DNA of 64,000 nt from positions 1-64,000 of the forward strand of contig DATATB010000148.1 of assembly GCA_036268995.1 (NCBI GenBank). Reading direction: 5' to 3'. This DNA comes from DATATB01 sp036268995. GTDB lineage: Bacteria; Planctomycetota; Planctomycetia; Pirellulales; PNKZ01. Of the stretch, positions 7,095 to 15,923 are shown one piece after another. Position numbers and translations under genes: made by a program. Under the pieces are notes generated by a model that did no database searches, was not told the DNA's origin, and saw only the letters and a list, made by a program, of their open reading frames with translations. Positions within the stretch are counted from its first letter, which is position 1; every line of letters begins with the position of its first letter.

Positions 7095-9239
7095 TTACTC
7101 GACCGGCTCTTCCCAAACCGAGCGATAGGCGCCACGGGCTTCGATATATTCCAACCAGCGGGCGTAAAATGGATGCGACGCCAGCGTGGCACTGTCGCCA
7201 ATCACGATCAGCTTGCGACGCGCGCGGGTCAGCGCCACGTTCATCCGCCGCACGTCGGCCAAAAATCCGACTTCGCCTGCTGAATTGGAGCGCACCAGGG
7301 AAATGACAATCACTTCCTTTTCGCGCCCCTGGAACCCGTCGACCGTGTCGATTTCCAAGCCTTCGGCAGTGATCATCTCGCGCAGTAGCCGGGCCTGGGC
7401 CGCGTAGGGCGTAATCACGGCGATGTCCGCCGGCTGCACGCCCAAAGCCAGCAGCCGCTCGATGCGCTTCTGCACCAGGCGTGCTTCGAGCGGGTTGCGG
7501 CGGCTCTCGCCATCCGGTTCCATCTGCTCGTCGTAGCCGGCGCCGGCCGTATCGACGAACTCCAGCGGAGCCTCGACTGCGGCCTCCTCGAGCATGCCGG
7601 GCAAGTCGGCCAGCAGCCGCCCACGGGCCGTTTCGTCGGCCACGAGCTGGCCGCCGTAGAATTCGGCCGACGAAAAGCCCATGATCGCCTCGTGCATGCG
7701 GTATTGCACGGTCAACAGCCGCGTGGACGGGTCGCCGAGCATGTCGGCCAAGCGCTCGAACAGGCTAACGCCAAAGCCTTCGGCCGCAGCCTCGGACGAA
7801 AGGATCGTGGGCGGCAGTTGCTGATGATCGCCGGCCAGCACCAGCCGGCCCGCCCAGGCCAGCGGAATCCACGAACCGGGCTCCGTGCTCTGGCAGGCCT
7901 CGTCGATCACGACCAGGTCGAATCGCCGCTGGCCGACCAGGTCGCGATCCAGGCCAGTGGTCGTGGCGCACACCACGGCCGCGCGGTCCAGCACGTGCTC
8001 GGCTGCCTGGGCTTCCAGCCGCCGGGCATCCGCCAGCAGTTGACGCGCGTCTTGTCGCATCTGCCCGCGAGCGCCCGGCTCGGGCTTGGCCCGCGTGTAG
8101 CGCGACGCCTTGCGAAACAGCGCCATGGCATCTTTCGCCAGGCGATGGGCCAGCCGCACGTCGGGATGCTCGTCCACCTGGTGATCGAGCGTGTGCTCAC
8201 GTAGCGACTCGAGCACGCGGGCCGGATGCCCCAGCCGCACGGCATGCTCGCCGGCCGCCACCAGCCGCTCCAGGATATTGTCGACCGCCAGGTTGCTGGG
8301 GGCGCAGGCCAACACCTTTTCGCCGCGGGCAATAGCCTGGCGAATGATCTCGACCACGACCGTCGTTTTACCGGTGCCCGGCGGCCCGTGGACGAGCATC
8401 ACGTCTTCGGCCGACATGGCCAGAGCCACGGCCGCCTGCTGATCAGCATTCAAGGGCGTCAGAAACTCGAACTTCGGCGGCGTTTTGAACCGCGGCGCGC
8501 GCTCGCCCAGCAGCACTTGTCGCAACTCGGCCAACCGATCGCCACCCGCCTGGCGCGCGCGGGCCAGGCCGGTGCGCTGCCGCTCGGTGGCCACGGCGTC
8601 ATCAGCGAGGTCCAGCCGCCAGGCCTCGACGTCGTCATCCTCCGGTTGCTGGTTAACCACGACGCGAATGGCGCGCGGAGTGCGCTGGGCCACCACGCCG
8701 CGCAGGTGCTCATCGCCGGTCGATCGCATGGCCGAGAGCAGCACGGGAGTACCGGGCCCCAGGCGCGTCCAGGGGATCGGCAGTTGCCGATTCCGTTTGA
8801 CCAGGGTCAATAAAAACCGGCCGCCAAGGCTCGTATCCTCGTCGTCGATGATCAGCTCGACCAGGCTGTTCCCCAGGCGTTCGGCGTCGGCATCCGACAT
8901 CCGGCGACCCAAGCCGAGCGTGCGCTCGGCTGCGGCCTTGGCCTCGACATCCAAGAGCCGGGCCAAACGCTGAAAATGGTCCTCGCCGCCCCTTCCCACG
9001 GCATCGGGCATTTCGGCCCAAGCCCGGATGCGGCGCTCGCCGAAAGTGGTCCCATCTAGTTGGCGGGCCAAGCGCTCCAGCCGCCCGTCGGGCACTTGCA
9101 CGGCCGCCCGCTTGCCTTGCAGATCGATCCGTCCGATCTTCGAACGCTCGATATGGCCCGAGTCGGCTAGCCATTTCAGCACTTCCGATTTGCTGGCTCG
9201 CGGCGGCAGCGGTTCCAGATATAAAATGCCCATCAACAT
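7095..9239 (-). CDS. Superfamily 1 UPF1/IGHMBP2-like helicase with N-terminal DbpA-like domain
   Basis: 714 residues. Helicase motifs are all visible: Walker A HGPPGTGKTTVV, Walker B VVIDEACQSTEPG, LAGDHQQLPPT (motif III), VQYRMHEAIM (motif IV), TVDGFQGREKEVI (motif V) and VALTRARRKL (motif VI). This is the AAA_11/AAA_12 arrangement of 5'-3' SF1B helicases such as IGHMBP2. The first ~75 residues, including IGRIDLQGKRAAVQVP and LDGTTFGERRIRAW, resemble the RRM-like DbpA RNA-binding domain found at the C-terminus of DEAD-box RNA helicases. That suggests a role on structured RNA or RNA-DNA hybrids, which is inference. The start at 9239 or the ATG at 9233 cannot be separated; neither has a good ribosome binding site. 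The heptamer repeats begin 2 bp upstream. Confidence 0.85.
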   Translation of the reverse strand: MLMGILYLEPLPPRASKSEVLKWLADSGHIERSKIGRIDLQGKRAAVQVPDGRLERLARQLDGTTFGERRIRAWAEMPDAVGRGGEDHFQRLARLLDVEAKAAAERTLGLGRRMSDADAERLGNSLVELIIDDEDTSLGGRFLLTLVKRNRQLPIPWTRLGPGTPVLLSAMRSTGDEHLRGVVAQRTPRAIRVVVNQQPEDDDVEAWRLDLADDAVATERQRTGLARARQAGGDRLAELRQVLLGERAPRFKTPPKFEFLTPLNADQQAAVALAMSAEDVMLVHGPPGTGKTTVVVEIIRQAIARGEKVLACAPSNLAVDNILERLVAAGEHAVRLGHPARVLESLREHTLDHQVDEHPDVRLAHRLAKDAMALFRKASRYTRAKPEPGARGQMRQDARQLLADARRLEAQAAEHVLDRAAVVCATTTGLDRDLVGQRRFDLVVIDEACQSTEPGSWIPLAWAGRLVLAGDHQQLPPTILSSEAAAEGFGVSLFERLADMLGDPSTRLLTVQYRMHEAIMGFSSAEFYGGQLVADETARGRLLADLPGMLEEAAVEAPLEFVDTAGAGYDEQMEPDGESRRNPLEARLVQKRIERLLALGVQPADIAVITPYAAQARLLREMITAEGLEIDTVDGFQGREKEVIVISLVRSNSAGEVGFLADVRRMNVALTRARRKLIVIGDSATLASHPFYARWLEYIEARGAYRSVWEEPVE

Positions 9240-9240
9240 A

Positions 9241-9336
9241 GTCCGTGGTCAGTTGTCCGTGGTCCGTGGTCATTGGTCAGTTGACTTCGGCGAGCTCAGT
9301 CGAGTCGCAACGGACAACTGACCACGGACAATGGAC
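9241..9336. repeat. Heptanucleotide repeats in two opposed arms
   Basis: Positions 9241-9282 are six consecutive 7-mers of the form GTCMNTK (GTCCGTG, GTCAGTT, GTCCGTG, GTCCGTG, GTCATTG, GTCAGTT). Positions 9309-9336 hold four 7-mers in the opposite orientation. The first 20 bases (9241-9260) are an exact reverse complement of 9310-9329, so the block could form a long hairpin with a ~49-nt loop. The block fills the space between the divergent helicase and SDR genes. It resembles the short tandem heptamer repeats known from some cyanobacteria. Confidence 0.85.
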
Positions 9337-9354
9337 TCTTTTGGGGTACTATAC

Positions 9355-10113
9355 ATGGAAATCGCTGGACGTACGTTCCTGATCACGGGCGGCGCTTCGG
9401 GATTGGGCGCCGCGTGCGCTCGCCGGCTCGTGGGGCGAGGGGCACAGGTGGTGATCGCCGATTTGAACTTGGCGGCTGGAGTGCCATTGGCCGACGAGCT
9501 GGGCCCGCTGGCCCGATTTGTCCGCGTGGACGTGACGCAAGCCGCCGATGTCGAGCAGGCGCTGGCAGCCGCGCCCGGCCCTTTGCGCGGCGTGGTGCAG
9601 TGCGCCGGCGTGATTGCCGCTGGGCGAATTGTCGGCCGTTCGGGGCCGCACGACCTGGAGCTGTTCAGCCGCGTCGTGCAAGTCAACCTGGTGGGCACGT
9701 TCAACGTGCTGCGGCTAGCGGCCGCTGCCATGTCGTCCTCGCCGCCTGAAACCGAAGACGAGCGCGGCGTGATTGTGAACACGGCATCGATCGCGGCGTT
9801 CGAAGGCCAGATTGGCCAGGCGGCCTACGCGGCCAGCAAGGGGGGTGTCGCCGCGCTCACGCTGCCGGCCGCGCGCGAGCTGGCCCGCTTTGGCATCCGC
9901 GTCGTGGCGATCGCCCCGGGCGTCTTCGAAACGCCCATGATGCAGCAGGTCACTGCCGAAGCACGGGAATCGCTCGTCAAGCAGATCCCCTTTCCGCCTC
10001 GCTTCGGGCATCCCGACGAATACGCCGCGCTGGTCGAGCAAGTGATCGAAAACCGCCTGCTCAACGGCACGGTCATCCGGCTCGATGGGGCCGCGAGGAT
10101 GGAAGCGAAGTAG
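9355..10113 (+). CDS. Short-chain dehydrogenase, 3-hydroxyacyl-CoA dehydrogenase type 2-like
   Basis: 252 residues from the ATG at 9355, which has GGGG about 9 nt upstream; the earlier ATG at 9331 lies in the repeat block. A classical SDR: LITGGASGLGAAC is the TGxxxGxG nucleotide-binding motif, NTASIAAFEG holds the catalytic serine, and YAASKGG is the YxxxK pair. VIADLN indicates NAD preference through the Asp after beta-2. The sequence as a whole, with an inserted segment near RIVGRSGPHDLE and the C-terminal FPPRFGHPDEYAALV, is typical of HSD17B10-type 3-hydroxyacyl-CoA dehydrogenases that oxidise fatty acyl chains. The gene is followed by a convergent operon; it looks monocistronic. Confidence 0.85.
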   Translation: MEIAGRTFLITGGASGLGAACARRLVGRGAQVVIADLNLAAGVPLADELGPLARFVRVDVTQAADVEQALAAAPGPLRGVVQCAGVIAAGRIVGRSGPHDLELFSRVVQVNLVGTFNVLRLAAAAMSSSPPETEDERGVIVNTASIAAFEGQIGQAAYAASKGGVAALTLPAARELARFGIRVVAIAPGVFETPMMQQVTAEARESLVKQIPFPPRFGHPDEYAALVEQVIENRLLNGTVIRLDGAARMEAK

Positions 10114-10150
10114 CGAAGTAGGGAAGTCGGACGCCGGTCGGCGCCACAGG

Positions 10151-11305
10151 TCAGGTGGTCGTGGCGACTGGCGTTCGGGCGGAGAGTGCCGCGCGCAGTT
10201 CAGTCGCGACCTCGTCGGCGTGCTCCAGTGGCATGCGGGGATAGAACGGCAAAGAGATCAGGCTATCTCCCCAGCCCTCGGCGATTGGGAAATCGCCCGG
10301 CCGGTAGCCGTACGTTTCGCGGAACCACGTAAGGAGGTGAATTGCACGATAGTTCACCACGACTCCGATACCGTTTTGTTGCAAGCAACCGAGCACCGCG
10401 TCGCGCAGTCCGTCGGGCACGCGAATCACAAAGAGGTGCCGGGCGTGCCGCGTGCCGGCTGGTGTCTGCGGCCAGGAGAGGTGCGGCAGTCCGGCCAGCA
10501 GCCGCTCGTAGTGCTCGGCCAACAGTGTGCGCCGCTCCCAATTGGCTTCCAGCCGATCGAGTTGCGGCAACAGGATCGCCGCCTCGATATTCGACATATT
10601 GTATTTCCAGCCGAAAACCGTCATGTCCCAATGTTGGTAGCCCTCGCGGAGCCGATCGGCCGCACCGCGACTCATGCCGTGCGACCGTAGGAGTCGCAGT
10701 TTTTCGGCGCGTGCCGCGTCGTTGGTAACAACCGCCCCGCCTTCGCCACACGTCAGGTTCTTCGTCGCATAAAACGAGAAGCAAGCCGTGTCGCCCAACT
10801 GGCCTGGCTGGACGCCATCGCGGCGGCCTTCGATGCAATGCGCCGCGTCTTCGATGAGATATAGCCCGTGGCGGTCTGCAATTGCACGCAGGGCCCGCAT
10901 GTCGCACATCTGTCCGTACAAATGCACCGGCACGATGGCCCGCGTGCGCGGGGTGATGGCTTCGGAGACCCGTTGCGGATCCAGCAGGCCCGTGTCCGGT
11001 TCGACGTCGACAAATACCGGGCGGGCCCCGGCCTCGACGATGGCCGTGGCCGTGGCGATGAAGGTCAACGGCGTGGTGATGACCTCGTCGCCGGGTCCGA
11101 TTCCCAGCGCCACGAGCGACAGGTGCAGGGCTCCGGTGCAACTGGTGACACCCAGCGCATGCCGGCAACCTAAGTACTCGGCAAAGCGCGATTCGACGCG
11201 CCGTACCGTCTCGCCGGTCGTTAGCAGCGGACCCTGGAAGACCTCGGCGATCGAGTCGAGTTCCGGCTGGCCCAGGTCGTGCAGGAAAAAGGGGATTCTG
11301 GTCAT
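10151..11305 (-). CDS. DegT/DnrJ/EryC1/StrS-family sugar aminotransferase
   Basis: 384 residues, the usual length for the family. These PLP enzymes transfer an amino group from glutamate to a nucleotide-linked keto-sugar. CFSFYATKNLTCGEGG contains the PLP-binding lysine (YATKN); LIEDAAHCIEG holds the Asp that contacts the pyridine nitrogen; TSCTGALHLSL is the phosphate-binding segment. It is the last gene of the eight-gene minus-strand operon, beginning right after the stop codon of the sugar-nucleotide dehydratase (TAA then ATG). A dehydratase followed by an aminotransferase is the standard way to make an amino-deoxy sugar, so an NDP-4-keto-6-deoxysugar is the likely substrate. Confidence 0.9.
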   Translation of the reverse strand: MTRIPFFLHDLGQPELDSIAEVFQGPLLTTGETVRRVESRFAEYLGCRHALGVTSCTGALHLSLVALGIGPGDEVITTPLTFIATATAIVEAGARPVFVDVEPDTGLLDPQRVSEAITPRTRAIVPVHLYGQMCDMRALRAIADRHGLYLIEDAAHCIEGRRDGVQPGQLGDTACFSFYATKNLTCGEGGAVVTNDAARAEKLRLLRSHGMSRGAADRLREGYQHWDMTVFGWKYNMSNIEAAILLPQLDRLEANWERRTLLAEHYERLLAGLPHLSWPQTPAGTRHARHLFVIRVPDGLRDAVLGCLQQNGIGVVVNYRAIHLLTWFRETYGYRPGDFPIAEGWGDSLISLPFYPRMPLEHADEVATELRAALSARTPVATTT

Positions 11306-12340
11306 TTAGTGCATCTCGCGCTGGCCGCTCCGCGTGACGATGGGAATCTCGCGCATCCACATCTGCTTGCGCCACCAATCACGGCAATCGTCGTACCAGG
11401 CGATCGTGCGGTCCAACCCTTCGTCGAATGGCACGCTGGGCTCCCAGCCCAGCATGCGCTGGATCTTGGAGCAATCGGCCGTATGCCGGAAGACTTGTCC
11501 GGGCCGGTCGCCGACATAAGAGATGATGTTTTCGGACTTGCCCATCTTTTTGCAAATGATGCGGGCGATGTCGAGGATGGAATGGTGCTGACTCGAGCCT
11601 AAGTTGAAAACCTGGCCGGCGACTTTATCCAATTCGGCATGCGCCAGCAGGTCGATCGCCGCACAGGTGTCCTTGACGAACAGGAAGTCGCGCGCGGCGG
11701 ACCCGTCGCCGTGGACGCGCAATTGCTCGTCGAGCAGGCAACTCGTGACAAACCGTGGGATCAACTTCTCGAGGTGTTGACGCGGACCGTAATTGTTGAA
11801 CGGCCGGACGATAATCGCGGGAATTCCATAGGTGGCCCAGTAGGAATAGACCAGCCGATCGGCGCCGGCCTTGGCGCCGGCATAGGGGCTCAGCGGCAGC
11901 AGCGGGTGCTCTTCGTTCATTTTCTCGGCCAGCGCGGTGCCGTAGACCTCGGAGGTCGAAACATGCACGAAGCGCTCGACGTTGTCGCGATGCCGGAGGA
12001 CCGAGTTGGCAATGACCTGGGTGCCCAGCACGTCGGTTTCGAAGAAGTGATGGTTGTCGTAGATCGATCGCGTGACGTGGGTTTCGGCCGCGAAGTGGCA
12101 GACGATGTCGGATCGCGCGACGAGGGAATCGACCAACGACGCGTTGCGGATGTCGCCATACCAGAACTCGACCCGCTCGTCCTGCGACTTGCTGTTGGAT
12201 TTTGGCAGGTTGTCGACGCTGCCGGCGTAGGTCAACAAATCCAGGACGAGAATCTTCGCGTCCGGATATTTGCGATAAACGCTGTGGACGAAGTTGCTGC
12301 CGATGAAACCGGCTCCGCCAGTGACAAGAAAAGTTTTCAT
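11306..12340 (-). CDS. NAD-dependent sugar-nucleotide dehydratase/epimerase (RmlB-like)
   Basis: 344 residues, extended SDR family. TGGAGFIGSNFV is the NAD motif, and SPYAGAKAGADRL has the YxxxK catalytic pair. Overall order and the RPFNNYGPRQ segment match dTDP-glucose 4,6-dehydratase and its relatives. One odd point: RmlB enzymes carry STDEVYG with a catalytic Asp-Glu pair, whereas this protein has STSEVYG, where Asp is Ser, as in UDP-glucuronate decarboxylases and some 4,6-dehydratases of other sugars. It may act on a UDP- or GDP-linked sugar rather than dTDP-glucose. The ATG at 12340 overlaps the WbqC stop by 4 bp, so translation is coupled. Confidence 0.85.
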   Translation of the reverse strand: MKTFLVTGGAGFIGSNFVHSVYRKYPDAKILVLDLLTYAGSVDNLPKSNSKSQDERVEFWYGDIRNASLVDSLVARSDIVCHFAAETHVTRSIYDNHHFFETDVLGTQVIANSVLRHRDNVERFVHVSTSEVYGTALAEKMNEEHPLLPLSPYAGAKAGADRLVYSYWATYGIPAIIVRPFNNYGPRQHLEKLIPRFVTSCLLDEQLRVHGDGSAARDFLFVKDTCAAIDLLAHAELDKVAGQVFNLGSSQHHSILDIARIICKKMGKSENIISYVGDRPGQVFRHTADCSKIQRMLGWEPSVPFDEGLDRTIAWYDDCRDWWRKQMWMREIPIVTRSGQREMH

Positions 12341-13062
12341 TGCGTCAGGATCTCCAAACTGTCAGGTCCGCAATTAAAGAGCAAATCGATCACGGAGAGA
12401 TAAGGTTGAAAGGGGCCGTGAAGTTGTGGGTATTCTGGGTGTCGATAGTCCTGGTACTGAATCGTCACACCGGCGGCGACGAAGGTGTTGTCGTCGATAT
12501 AGTCGCGCCCCGCAGCTCCCTCGTAGAAGCGTGCGGCACCCAGCGTACGGCAGATGCCGATCAGGCGGTCGACGCTGGCGCCGGGCACCGCCAGGTCGGA
12601 CGAAAAGCGGATGTCCCGCTCCAGGCCCAGGGCATCGCACAGCGCCAACAGAAAGGCGTGATTGAGTTCCAGAAGAAGCGTCCATTCGCGGGCGTATAGC
12701 TCTTCGAACACGCCGATATAGCGGTCGAAGAAGGGCGCCTTGGCGTATTGCTGGCGGATCGACGACAGGTGCTTGCGGCGCCAATCCTGCTCATTGGCGA
12801 TGCGCACGTCGCGCACCAATGGCTTGTTCTTCCCGTGCGTGGCGACCGGCACTGAAAGCCACTGCATACCCTGCGCTGTTTTGATCCGATTCCGATTTCG
12901 CCAGGAGTGCTTGTCGTACTGCACGTCGTCGTAGACGACGAAGACGTCGCACCGCTGGATTTGCGCGAAGTATCCCAACCATGGCAAATAGCTGGGTTGC
13001 AAAATGACTGCCGTGCGCGGTTTGATGGCAGCGTGCTCGACGATTGTGGGCGAATAACTCAT
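12337..13062 (-). CDS. WbqC-like family protein
   Basis: 241 residues. AVILQPSYLPWLGYFAQI with VVYDDVQYDKHSWRNRN is the conserved start of WbqC-like proteins, and TIQYQDYRHPEYPQL is the conserved C-terminal Tyr/Pro segment. The family is found in O-antigen and capsule loci and is thought to take part in amino-sugar or amino-acid modification of glycans; no catalytic activity is firmly established here. The start follows AAAGGAAG about 11 nt upstream. It shares the short N-terminal string SPTIVE with the radical SAM protein of the same operon. Confidence 0.85.
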   Translation of the reverse strand: MSYSPTIVEHAAIKPRTAVILQPSYLPWLGYFAQIQRCDVFVVYDDVQYDKHSWRNRNRIKTAQGMQWLSVPVATHGKNKPLVRDVRIANEQDWRRKHLSSIRQQYAKAPFFDRYIGVFEELYAREWTLLLELNHAFLLALCDALGLERDIRFSSDLAVPGASVDRLIGICRTLGAARFYEGAAGRDYIDDNTFVAAGVTIQYQDYRHPEYPQLHGPFQPYLSVIDLLFNCGPDSLEILTQ

Positions 13063-13108
13063 GGCTCTCGGCTTCCTTTCCGAGTGTCGTGGCTTCAGCG
13101 CGGCGTGC

Positions 13109-14029
13109 CTAAGCGGCCTTCCGCAGCGGAGAATCGAGTGCCGGGGTTGCCTGCGGCGCCTGATTGCCGAGTGGTCGGGCCAACAGCGACTCGGACCAAT
13201 GGCTCACTTGCCCACGGCCAAAATCATCGCGCCGTCCCAGCACGATCCAACGGGTCCACCAGTAAAGGATGTCGCGCACGGCGGCCCAAATCGCGGCTGG
13301 CCGCGTTCCTTTGGCGACGCCGCGCTGCCGCTTCAAAAACTTGACCGGCACCTCTTGGAACCGGGCCTCTTTCCACCAGACCTTAAGCAGGCATTCGGGG
13401 TTCGTGAAGGCGCTTTCCGCCTCGAGCGCGACCGATTGAATCAGCTTCCGCGGATAGACCGTGACGTTTTGATAGTCAGCCAGCGGCAGCCGGAAAAGGC
13501 CGCGCACCAGCAGGTAATTGACAACCGAGATCAAGCCCTTGAGTGCGTTGTCCGATCGCCGCCACAGGCCGCGCCACGATACGGTGTCGAAGCGGACGCC
13601 CTGCAAGACATCGTGGCTCTCCAGCAAGTGCAGGGACTGCCCGAGCAGTTCGATGTCGTACGACCAATCGACCATCTGCCAGAACACGTAGTCTTTGGTC
13701 GCCAGGCTGATGGCGCGCTTGGTGTTATAGCCCGACCCGCGGTTGCGCTGATTCCGATAGATTTTCAGCCAGGGGCGCGTGCGGGCGCGGTCAGCCGCAA
13801 TTTCGGAGGTGCGGTCGGTGCTGCCGTCGTCGATCAAGACCAGCTCGAAATCATCGGTCAGTGCCTTCAGATAGGTCCCCGCTCGGTCGATAAACTCGGC
13901 AATGTTCATTTCCTCGTTCAACGCCCAACTGAGCATGCTCAGGCTGTACGGGCACTTGAGGGTCTGAAACGGCAAGGTGCTATCTGACTCCACGGTCGAC
14001 ATGCTCCGAGTAGGTGCAGCAGAGATCAT
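13109..14029 (-). CDS. Glycosyltransferase family 2
   Basis: 306 residues from the ATG at 14029, chosen because it forms a TGATG overlap with the stop of the asparagine synthase gene (translational coupling). A GT-A fold transferase: LSWALNEEMNIAEFI is the first strand, FELVLIDDGSTDRTSEIA is the nucleotide-sugar-binding region with the DDGS motif, and DYVFWQMVDWSYD is where the DXD-type metal site would lie, although here it reads MVDWSYD. It transfers a sugar from an NDP-sugar to a lipid or glycan acceptor. No C-terminal membrane segment strong enough to call. It belongs to the surface-glycan operon. Confidence 0.85.
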   Translation of the reverse strand: MISAAPTRSMSTVESDSTLPFQTLKCPYSLSMLSWALNEEMNIAEFIDRAGTYLKALTDDFELVLIDDGSTDRTSEIAADRARTRPWLKIYRNQRNRGSGYNTKRAISLATKDYVFWQMVDWSYDIELLGQSLHLLESHDVLQGVRFDTVSWRGLWRRSDNALKGLISVVNYLLVRGLFRLPLADYQNVTVYPRKLIQSVALEAESAFTNPECLLKVWWKEARFQEVPVKFLKRQRGVAKGTRPAAIWAAVRDILYWWTRWIVLGRRDDFGRGQVSHWSESLLARPLGNQAPQATPALDSPLRKAA

Positions 14030-15921
14030 CAGCGATAAGCCGCCTCGAGCGGCGCGCCAGGTATCAACGAATCGTTCATATACAGCGAATACCACTCTTG
14101 AAAGGCGACGAGCGACAAGATCTTATTGGCGTGCCCAGTCCGACCGGCATAAAACTCTTGCAGTAGTTGCGCCACCGCTTCCGGCGCCAGTAGCCCATGC
14201 TCGGCCAGCCGGTCGGGGGCGAGAGTTTCCAACACGTAAGGCCGGAGGTTATTCAATAACCAGCCGTTGATCGGCAGGACGAAACCTTCTTTCGGCCGAA
14301 AGATCATTTCGTCCGGCAGGTAGCGCCGGGCGGCTTGCTTGAGCAGGTATTTCGTCTCACCACCGCGAATTTTCCAGCGGGCAGGCAAGCCGGCGGCAAA
14401 CTCGACGAAGTCCGTGTCGAGGAATGCCGAGCGGACTTCCAGCGAGTGGGCCATCGACAGCCGATCGACGAACGTCAGCACCTGGTCCGGAAAGATGGTG
14501 CGGAACTCAACGTCCAAGATGCGGTTCAGCGCATCGGCGCCATTGAGCCCCGCAAAGGCCTGGCGCAGGTGACTGGTCGTGTCGAAGTCACGCATCTCCG
14601 GCAGCAGGTCTGGGTGGTAGAGCGCGCGTTTTTCCTCGTCGCTGAAGACGAACAGTTTGCTGCGCCACAGCCAATCGTGCGGCGCCGCGAAACGCTTCAA
14701 TTCGTCGAGCCGATCCTCAAACGGCCGCACCAGGTCGAGCTCGCCGGTGCGAAGAAACTCGTCGTAGTTGGCCAGCGGCTGGGCCAGCCGATGCGAAAGG
14801 TAGCTGCCGAACAGCTCGTCCGCTCCGTCGCCCGCCAAAGCCACCTTGACGTGCCGGCCGATCAGCTCGGCCAGAAAATAGGTCGAAACCACGCCCGAAA
14901 ACGGTTCGTCGAACGCCGTCAGAATGCGGCGGAAGGCCTGCGGAAAGTCGGCAAACTCGATCGGCTGTTCATGATGCTCGGTGCCATAGCGGTTGGCCGT
15001 CCAGCGGGCCCAGCGCGTGTCTTGCTCTTTTCCTTCGGTGCCTGAGTTTTTGGCATAGGTCAGCGTGAAGGTCTTGATGCGGCCCGGTGACATCTCGGCG
15101 GCGAGTGCCGTGGAGAGCGCGGAGTCGACCCCGCCGCTCAGAAAAAAGCCGATCGGCACGTCGGCCATCAGGCGTCGTTTGACGCCGCGCTTGAGCAGTT
15201 CGAGCAGTTCGTCGACGAGATCTTCTTCCGAGCGATCGTCGGCTTGCTCGGTCGCTTGGAAGCGGACGTTCCAGTACCGCTCGACGCGGAGCGGCTGGCC
15301 GGGCCGAAAAATCAAACGATGCGCCGGCGGCAGGATCGAGACGCCGCGGAAGATCGACAGCGGATGGGGAACGTGTTTGTAGCTCAGAAAATGATGCAAT
15401 GCTTCGAGGTTCAGCCGCCGCTCGAAGCCGGGCACGCAGAGCAGAGCTTTCAGCTCCGACGCGTAATACAGCGCATCGCCGCGCTCGAAATAGTAGAGCG
15501 GCTTCTTGCCCATCCGATCGCGCGCCAGCAATCCGACCTGGCGTCGCTCATCCCACAACGAGACGGCGAACATCCCGTCGATATGTTCGACCAGGTTGTG
15601 GCCGTAATCTTCGTACAAGTGCGGCAGACACTCGGTGTCGCAATGCGTGCGGAGCTGATGACCCCCAGCGGTCAACCGGGCACGCAAGTCGGGATAGTTG
15701 TAAATCTCGCCGTTTTGCGCTGCCAGCACGTCGCCCGATTCGTTCGTCATCGGCTGGCGCCCGCCGACCAGGTCGACGATGGCCAGGCGCGTGGCGCCGA
15801 GCGTATAGTGGTCGCCCGCCAGCAGGTGGCGGTCGTCGGGTCCGCGATGCGCAAGCGCGTCGAGCATCCGCCCGGCGGTGGACTCGTCGCGGATGCCAAA
15901 CACTCCACAGATGCCGCACAT
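14029..15921 (-). CDS. asnB: Asparagine synthase (glutamine-hydrolysing), amidotransferase
   Basis: 630 residues. The reading frame stays open far upstream, but MCGICG at 15921 is the true start: Cys2 is the nucleophile of the glutamine amidotransferase class II domain, which is followed by HRGPDD and GEIYNY. The synthetase half has the PP-loop SGGVDS at residues 262-267 and GDGADELFGSY further on. The enzyme hydrolyses glutamine and uses ATP to amidate a carboxylate. In a glycan locus beside WbqC, GNAT and radical SAM genes it more likely amidates a sugar acid than aspartate, which is inference. The start is 2 bp after the stop of the upstream membrane protein, and its stop overlaps the start of the GT2 gene. 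Confidence 0.92.
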   Translation of the reverse strand: MCGICGVFGIRDESTAGRMLDALAHRGPDDRHLLAGDHYTLGATRLAIVDLVGGRQPMTNESGDVLAAQNGEIYNYPDLRARLTAGGHQLRTHCDTECLPHLYEDYGHNLVEHIDGMFAVSLWDERRQVGLLARDRMGKKPLYYFERGDALYYASELKALLCVPGFERRLNLEALHHFLSYKHVPHPLSIFRGVSILPPAHRLIFRPGQPLRVERYWNVRFQATEQADDRSEEDLVDELLELLKRGVKRRLMADVPIGFFLSGGVDSALSTALAAEMSPGRIKTFTLTYAKNSGTEGKEQDTRWARWTANRYGTEHHEQPIEFADFPQAFRRILTAFDEPFSGVVSTYFLAELIGRHVKVALAGDGADELFGSYLSHRLAQPLANYDEFLRTGELDLVRPFEDRLDELKRFAAPHDWLWRSKLFVFSDEEKRALYHPDLLPEMRDFDTTSHLRQAFAGLNGADALNRILDVEFRTIFPDQVLTFVDRLSMAHSLEVRSAFLDTDFVEFAAGLPARWKIRGGETKYLLKQAARRYLPDEMIFRPKEGFVLPINGWLLNNLRPYVLETLAPDRLAEHGLLAPEAVAQLLQEFYAGRTGHANKILSLVAFQEWYSLYMNDSLIPGAPLEAAYR

Positions 15922-15923
15922 GC

